From the NCBI GenBank assembly GCA_016713825.1, contig JADJOJ010000007.1:620001-684000 (forward strand): DNA of 64,000 nucleotides. Direction: 5' to 3'. How positions within the stretch are numbered: position 1 is the first letter of the stretch; each line of letters begins with the position of its first letter. A model generated the notes under the pieces. The model was not told the DNA's origin. It did no database searches and saw only the letters and a list, made by a program, of their open reading frames with translations. Source of the DNA: Candidatus Leptofilum gracile (GTDB taxonomy: Bacteria > Chloroflexota > Anaerolineae > Promineifilales > Promineifilaceae). Of the stretch, positions 60,384-64,000 are shown piece by piece. The translations under genes were made by a program, and so were the position numbers.

Positions 60384-60466
60384 TTTAACCGCAAAGAACG
60401 CAGAGAGTGCAGAGAAAAATGAAGGAGAAATCTCCGCGTCCTTTGCGCCCTCTGCGGTAGAAATCT
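60384..60466. repeat. inverted repeat (ACCGCAAAGAACGCAGAG type)
   Basis: AACCGCAAAGAACGCAGAGA faces CGCGTCCTTTGCGCCCTCTG and GCGGTAG. 46 bases after the glgC stop. A partial relative lies at 45743. Confidence 0.8.
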
Positions 60467-60474
60467 GAGATTTG

Positions 60475-60744
60475 TCAGTCAATCAGGGCAAAATAGTCAG
60501 CCGCCAATTCGGGCGTTTCAAACGCCTCGGGGAGATGCCCGTGAATTTGGGCTTCTCCTTTGTCTGGCTGAATGATGGCGGGAAACCAGCCATGTTTTTC
60601 AAGTGGTGGGTGCACTGCACCGCAATACCCTTTGGCATGCTTTTTAGGAAATTGCCAGACAACCCAATCGTGGAGCAGCTTTAAGCTAAAACTGGTGGGC
60701 TTGGCCACGTTGAACTTCAGCTTGGCAATCTCTTTTTTTTCCAC
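60475..60744 (-). CDS. small conserved protein of unknown function
   Basis: 89 aa, soluble, mixed alpha/beta, with KPTSFSLKLLHDWVVWQFPK, a single Cys (AKGYCGAVHPP) and the short acidic end ELAADYFALID. I do not recognise the family. It starts 20 bases after the stop of the HAD gene on the same strand and so may be the last gene of that operon. Confidence 0.65.
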   Translation of the reverse strand: MEKKEIAKLKFNVAKPTSFSLKLLHDWVVWQFPKKHAKGYCGAVHPPLEKHGWFPAIIQPDKGEAQIHGHLPEAFETPELAADYFALID

Positions 60745-60764
60745 TTGGATTTCCCTCCAGAAAG

Positions 60765-61454
60765 TTAGGCCAGCAAAATTTGCAGCACCTGGTCAGTATC
60801 GGCAAGGTTGTCAAACAGGTGGTCTGGATGATATTCGGCCAGGGTGTCGGCTGCATGCCACCCGCTGGCTACGGCAACGGCCGTTGCCTTCCCCGCCCGG
60901 GCACACAAAATATCAGCGGGCGTATCGCCAATGATGAGCGTATTGTTACCATTGAACACGCTGCCCGTCAACTGATTAGCTCGCGCCATGCCAATCGTGG
61001 GCAAATCGTTACGATCCAGCGCATCTGAACCATAAGCGCCCACGCGGAATTGCAGGGGGTCGATACCGGCGGCGGCCAACTTGAGCGGGGCGGTAAGCTG
61101 CGAATTGCCGGTAAGCAGGCCAAGCAGCACATCATCACGCCGGGCCAATGCGGCCAGCAGTTCTGGTACGCCGGGGCAGGCACTCATCTCTTTTTCTGGG
61201 AAGATTTTTTGGCCGTGCTCCGCCATCAATTCATAGATGGCTGGCAGCTTTTTATGAATCTCTTTGGGCGCAATGCCGACGGCGGTCAGCAGGTCGGTGA
61301 TGATGCGCGGGTCGGTTTTGCCGCTCATGTTGTAGCTGTCTAGCGGCCCAGCGGTGCCATACAGCCGCTCCAGGGCGTAGGCCAGCGTGAGCCGCCCCGC
61401 CCCATTGCTACGGATGAGCGTGCCGTCGATATCGAAGAGAAGTAATTTTTGCAT
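60765..61454 (-). CDS. HAD-family hydrolase (phosphoglycolate phosphatase-like)
   Basis: 229 aa. HAD motif I LLLFDIDGTLI (Asp8 and Asp10), motif II LLTGNS, motif III with Lys in LAAAGI..., motif IV LIIGDTPADI. The helical cap after motif I (RLTLAYALERLYGTAGPLDS) is of the C1 type, like Gph and pyrophosphatase-like enzymes. Substrate is not certain. Four bases upstream of it ends the DapA-family gene. Confidence 0.87.
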   Translation of the reverse strand: MQKLLLFDIDGTLIRSNGAGRLTLAYALERLYGTAGPLDSYNMSGKTDPRIITDLLTAVGIAPKEIHKKLPAIYELMAEHGQKIFPEKEMSACPGVPELLAALARRDDVLLGLLTGNSQLTAPLKLAAAGIDPLQFRVGAYGSDALDRNDLPTIGMARANQLTGSVFNGNNTLIIGDTPADILCARAGKATAVAVASGWHAADTLAEYHPDHLFDNLADTDQVLQILLA

Positions 61455-61457
61455 AGT

Positions 61458-62369
61458 TTAACTTTCTTCTAGCAACGGCCGTATCTTCAACCACACATCA
61501 TCGCTGGGCATGGGTCTTGGGGGAACGGCCGTACCCATCGGCACGCCCCGCCCGGTGAGGATTTGCTTAATCGCCCCAATACGCGCCCCGTTTGGCAGTT
61601 GGGCCAACAGGCCGTTTATTTGCCGCTGCTGGCGCTGCGCTTCGGCCATATCGCCGCTAAAAAACGCCTGGGTCAGGGCGACAAATGGTTCGGGAACGGC
61701 CGTACTCAACCCACTAATCAACCCATCCGCCCCCAACGCCAGCATCCCCAGCGCCGCCGACTCGTTGCCCACCAAAAAGAGCAGGTGCGGCGCGGCCGCG
61801 TCGATGAGCTGCCGCACAATTTGGGCGTCTGGTCGGCTAGATTTGATGCCCAGCAACGATGGAATCTCCTTGCCCAACCGGGCCATCAGGCCGGGCGAGA
61901 TGCCGTTGACCGCCAGTTGGGGAATGTCGTACAGCATCAGCGGCAGGTTGGGGATGGCGGCGGCAATGGCGTGGTAATAATCGGCCAGGCCCGCATCGTG
62001 CATGCCGTAGAAAAACGGCGTTACCACGGCCACGGCATCGGCCCCGACGGCTTCGGCATGGCGGCACAGCGCCAGGGTCGAGGCAAGCTGGTTGGCCCCG
62101 GTGTGCAGGATGACAGGCACACGGCCGTTTGCCACAGAAACGGCCGTTTCATGCAGCCGCATCCGCTCACCGTCGCTGAGCAGTACGCCCTCGCCCGTGG
62201 TGCCGCCCACAAAGAGGCCGCTCACGCCTGCGTCTAGCAGCAAGTTGATGAGGTCGGGGAGAACGGCCGTATTCACCGTCATCCCATCGGCCAAAACGGG
62301 GGTGGCCAAAGCCGGGGCCACGCCGCCGCGCACTTTTTCCTTTAATTGAGCAATTTTAGCGTCTATCAT
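61458..62369 (-). CDS. DapA-family aldolase (dihydrodipicolinate synthase-like)
   Basis: 303-aa TIM-barrel class I aldolase. GGTTGEGVLLSDGER motif (55-69), Tyr147 in LMLYDIP, Schiff-base Lys176 in GIKSS. The family includes 4-hydroxy-tetrahydrodipicolinate synthase, N-acetylneuraminate lyase and sugar-acid aldolases; the YDIP form and the neighbouring class III aminotransferase do not decide. The stop/start overlap (ATGA) with the aminotransferase gene shows a tight operon. Confidence 0.85.
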   Translation of the reverse strand: MIDAKIAQLKEKVRGGVAPALATPVLADGMTVNTAVLPDLINLLLDAGVSGLFVGGTTGEGVLLSDGERMRLHETAVSVANGRVPVILHTGANQLASTLALCRHAEAVGADAVAVVTPFFYGMHDAGLADYYHAIAAAIPNLPLMLYDIPQLAVNGISPGLMARLGKEIPSLLGIKSSRPDAQIVRQLIDAAAPHLLFLVGNESAALGMLALGADGLISGLSTAVPEPFVALTQAFFSGDMAEAQRQQRQINGLLAQLPNGARIGAIKQILTGRGVPMGTAVPPRPMPSDDVWLKIRPLLEES

Positions 62370-63697
62370 GATAAATATTTCGCCTCGGCATCGGTTAGCG
62401 CTGCTTCAAATTTGTGCAGCGCTTCTTCCACCAGGTGGTGCGGAATGTTCAGCGGGGGCGTCATGCGGATGGAGTTGGTGCCGCAAGGAATGAGCAGCAA
62501 GCCATTTTCAAAGGCGTGCTCAATCACATGGTCACGCAGCTTTACGGCCCGCTCTTTGGTTGTCCGGTTCATTACAAACTCCATGCCAATCATCAAGCCA
62601 CGGCCACGCACATCGCCCAGGCTGGGATGGCGTGTTTCCATCTCGATGAGCGCATCTTTGATAAAGCCGCCCGTCTCTTCAGCACGCGCCAGCAGATTTT
62701 CCGCTTCAATCACTTGCAGGGTGGCCAGGGCAGAAACGGCCGCTACCGGATTCCCGCCAAAGGTGCTGCCGTGCGACCCCGGCTTCCAATCCATAATCGT
62801 TTCTGGGGCGATGATGCCGCCGATGGGCATGCCGCTGCCCACGCCTTTGGCAAAACAAACAATGTCTGGCTGCACATTTTCATGCTCGATAGCCCACCAT
62901 TTGCCAGTGCGCCCCACACCGCTCTGAATCTCATCCACAATCAGCATGATGCCGTACCGGTCGCACACGTCGCGCAGTTGGGCAAAAAAGCCAGGCGAGG
63001 GCACGATGTAACCCCCTTCGCCCTGGATCGGCTCCACCAAAATGGCCGCAACATCTTCCGGGGCCAGCGTGGTGCGGAACACCATCTCTTCCAGGTAATT
63101 GATGACGGTATCGCCGCAGCTTTCGCCATTGTGCTGGGCCAAAATGGGCCGATATTCGTTGGGGTATGGCAGATGATACACTTTTACGCCAGACACGTAG
63201 TTGGCCCGCTGCACCGATTTGCTGGCGGTAAAGGAGAGCGAACCCAGTGTGCGCCCATGAAACGCGCCCAAAAAGCCAATAAAGCGGGTGCGCCCCGTTT
63301 TGTACATCGCCAGTTTGATGGCGGCCTCAACCGCCTCGGTGCCTGAATTGCCAAAATAGACGCGGTTACGGCCGTTCATCGGCGCAATGCCACTCAACTT
63401 TTCAGCCAATTCCACCGCCTGCGGGTAATAAAAATCGGCCAGGCAGATGTGCCAAAACTTGTCAATTTGTTCCCGCACCGCATCCACCACCTGCGGATGG
63501 CGATGCCCCACATTCATCACCGCAATGCCAGCCATAAAGTCGATGTAGCGACGGCCGTCTACATCCCACACTTCAGACCCTTCTGCCTTTTCAACGACCA
63601 GCGCGTATTCACGAGTATACGACGGGGACAGCACATTGATGTCTCGCTTGATAATTTCCTGGCCCAGCGGGCCAGCACCAGCCATACTGAATTTCAT
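62366..63697 (-). CDS. class III aminotransferase (4-aminobutyrate/acetylornithine type)
   Basis: 443 aa, PLP enzyme. YFGNSGTEAVEAAIKLA, LIVDEIQSGVGRTGKWW (PLP Asp), Lys in CFAKGVGSGMPIGG and GSTFGGNPVA are the family motifs. Likely acts on GABA, beta-alanine or a similar omega-amino acid; acetylornithine is possible but no arg genes are near. It overlaps the DapA-like gene by four bases (ATGA), and the HAD gene follows three bases later, so the operon reads aminotransferase - aldolase - phosphatase - small protein. Confidence 0.92.
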   Translation of the reverse strand: MKFSMAGAGPLGQEIIKRDINVLSPSYTREYALVVEKAEGSEVWDVDGRRYIDFMAGIAVMNVGHRHPQVVDAVREQIDKFWHICLADFYYPQAVELAEKLSGIAPMNGRNRVYFGNSGTEAVEAAIKLAMYKTGRTRFIGFLGAFHGRTLGSLSFTASKSVQRANYVSGVKVYHLPYPNEYRPILAQHNGESCGDTVINYLEEMVFRTTLAPEDVAAILVEPIQGEGGYIVPSPGFFAQLRDVCDRYGIMLIVDEIQSGVGRTGKWWAIEHENVQPDIVCFAKGVGSGMPIGGIIAPETIMDWKPGSHGSTFGGNPVAAVSALATLQVIEAENLLARAEETGGFIKDALIEMETRHPSLGDVRGRGLMIGMEFVMNRTTKERAVKLRDHVIEHAFENGLLLIPCGTNSIRMTPPLNIPHHLVEEALHKFEAALTDAEAKYLS

Positions 63698-63731
63698 AAT
63701 GCCTCCGAAAAATGCTTATGACTTACTTGAA

Positions 63732-63760
63732 AAGTTCAACTTTTGACAAAAGTTGAACTT
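63732..63760. repeat. hairpin, AAGTTCAACTTTTG arms
   Basis: AAGTTCAACTTTTG (63732-63745), one base, CAAAAGTTGAACTT (63747-63760): 14-bp perfect stem. Lies 20 bases beyond the clpS stop. Without a real loop in the DNA, in RNA it would open a few pairs. Similar in layout to 4499-4529. Confidence 0.8.
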
Positions 63761-63780
63761 CTTGGGACAAACCCAAATAG

Positions 63781-64000
63781 TTAGATTAGTTCAATGGTAA
63801 ACATGAGGGGATACCCCTCTAGTTGGGCAGCAAAATGGGCCTTCCCCACCCTGGCTTTTGCTTCAGATAGCGGCAGCGTGGCCACCAGCGCCAGCCCATT
63901 AAAATGGGCGGTGATCATCACATGCTCTGCCTCCAACGGAGAAAGCTGAAAAATGCGCTGCAAAATGATGACCACAAACTCCATGGGGGTTACATCATCG
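63781..64000 (-). CDS. clpS: ATP-dependent Clp protease adaptor ClpS (5' end cut by window)
   Basis: Partial: 73 codons are inside the window, the N-terminus lies beyond 64000. The frame reads DDVTPMEFVVIILQRIFQLS then VMITAHFNGLALVATLPLSE and GYPLMFTIELI. ClpS brings N-end-rule substrates to ClpAP; conserved DDxTPMEFV and the HxxG part (AHFNG, here HFNG) and C-terminal GYPL are present. The ATG at 63984 is internal, not the true start. Confidence 0.9.
   Translation of the reverse strand, partial: DDVTPMEFVVIILQRIFQLSPLEAEHVMITAHFNGLALVATLPLSEAKARVGKAHFAAQLEGYPLMFTIELI

Larger units (their letters stand above)
1492..63559. repeat. dispersed palindrome ACGGCCGT, about 110 copies through the window
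   Basis: Highly iterated octamer ACGGCCGT, often extended to AAACGGCCGTTT or GAACGGCCGTTC. Examples: 2289, 6561, 15549, 54960, 55040, 55070, 62121, 62140. In genes it reads ETAV/TAV, (N/D/Y)GR or RP(F/L) by frame. About 110 by hand count against 1-2 expected in 64 kb; longest empty stretches are about 1.6-1.9 kb (ftsH ATPase part, acyl-CoA synthetase, rhomboid/tatC, patatin-thiolase). Confidence 0.95.

Noticed and set aside
1492..63559. ACGGCCGT as a restriction site of a local restriction-modification system
   Set aside because: Restriction targets are usually avoided, not enriched, in their host; no methyltransferase or restriction gene is in the window. A methylation role without restriction stays open.

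Overview
The window (64 kb, roughly 57-60 percent GC by eye) reads as one contiguous piece of a bacterial chromosome, most likely from a filamentous or sludge/mat-type Chloroflexota (Anaerolineae or Ardenticatenia-like). This is inferred from style: lipoproteins and kinases with long Pro-Thr 'TPTPTP' linkers, an NBR1-type Ig-like domain on a Ser/Thr kinase, C-terminal 'YLP(F/L)I' segments on secreted proteins, a phosphatidylcholine synthase and two-component ABC-2 exporters. No transposase, integrase, phage structural gene, rRNA operon or CRISPR array was recognised, so this is core or near-core chromosome, not an island.

Layout. 1-6.2 kb (+): two tandem patatin-like lipases, a substrate-binding/VWA protein, a GNAT acetyltransferase and an orphan McrB-like AAA+ protein. 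The first patatin and the VWA protein each carry a one-base homopolymer frameshift. 6.7-14.4 kb (-): zinc-ribbon protein, PlsC acyltransferase, LysM lipoprotein, an M23 peptidase lipoprotein translationally coupled to a DUF123 protein, a coiled-coil protein and a ROK sugar kinase. 14.5-22.0 kb (+): an RlmK-like methyltransferase, an unknown protein, an MFS sugar symporter, a DGPF/DGPF/ECF42-type sigma module, a DUF5655-type protein and rlmN. 22.2-25.7 kb (-): two large genes of unknown function, divergent from a membrane Ser/Thr kinase. 28.1-30.3 kb (-): TPP riboswitch, thiN, thiB, plus tRNA-Arg and tRNA-His. 30.4-35.7 kb (+): a second kinase, ftsH and a membrane GAF-HTH protein. 35.9-48.1 kb (-): rhodanese, PKD-CAP secreted protein, methyltransferase, metallophosphoesterase, HisN-like phosphatase, an ABC exporter (ATPase and two permeases) and a secreted beta-helix protein. 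48.6-64 kb: holB and a third patatin (-); thiolase, pcs, acyl-CoA synthetase, CAP-LysM protein and rhomboid (+); tatABC (-); glgC (+); then a small hypothetical protein, a HAD phosphatase, a DapA-family enzyme, a class III aminotransferase and the start of clpS (-).

The most unusual property is not a gene. The palindrome ACGGCCGT occurs about 110 times (hand count), in coding and non-coding DNA and on average every 0.6 kb, against one or two expected by chance. It resembles the cyanobacterial HIP1 octamer but has another sequence. In addition, about half of the stop codons are followed within a few bases by short inverted repeats, many built from 7-bp units (GGAGATT, GGTAATT, CGATTAC, CATCACG, GGTTAAT, GGTCACC, GGCGAGT). 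This recalls the heptanucleotide STRR repeats of cyanobacteria. Together they form a genome-wide repeat architecture that standard gene annotation would miss.
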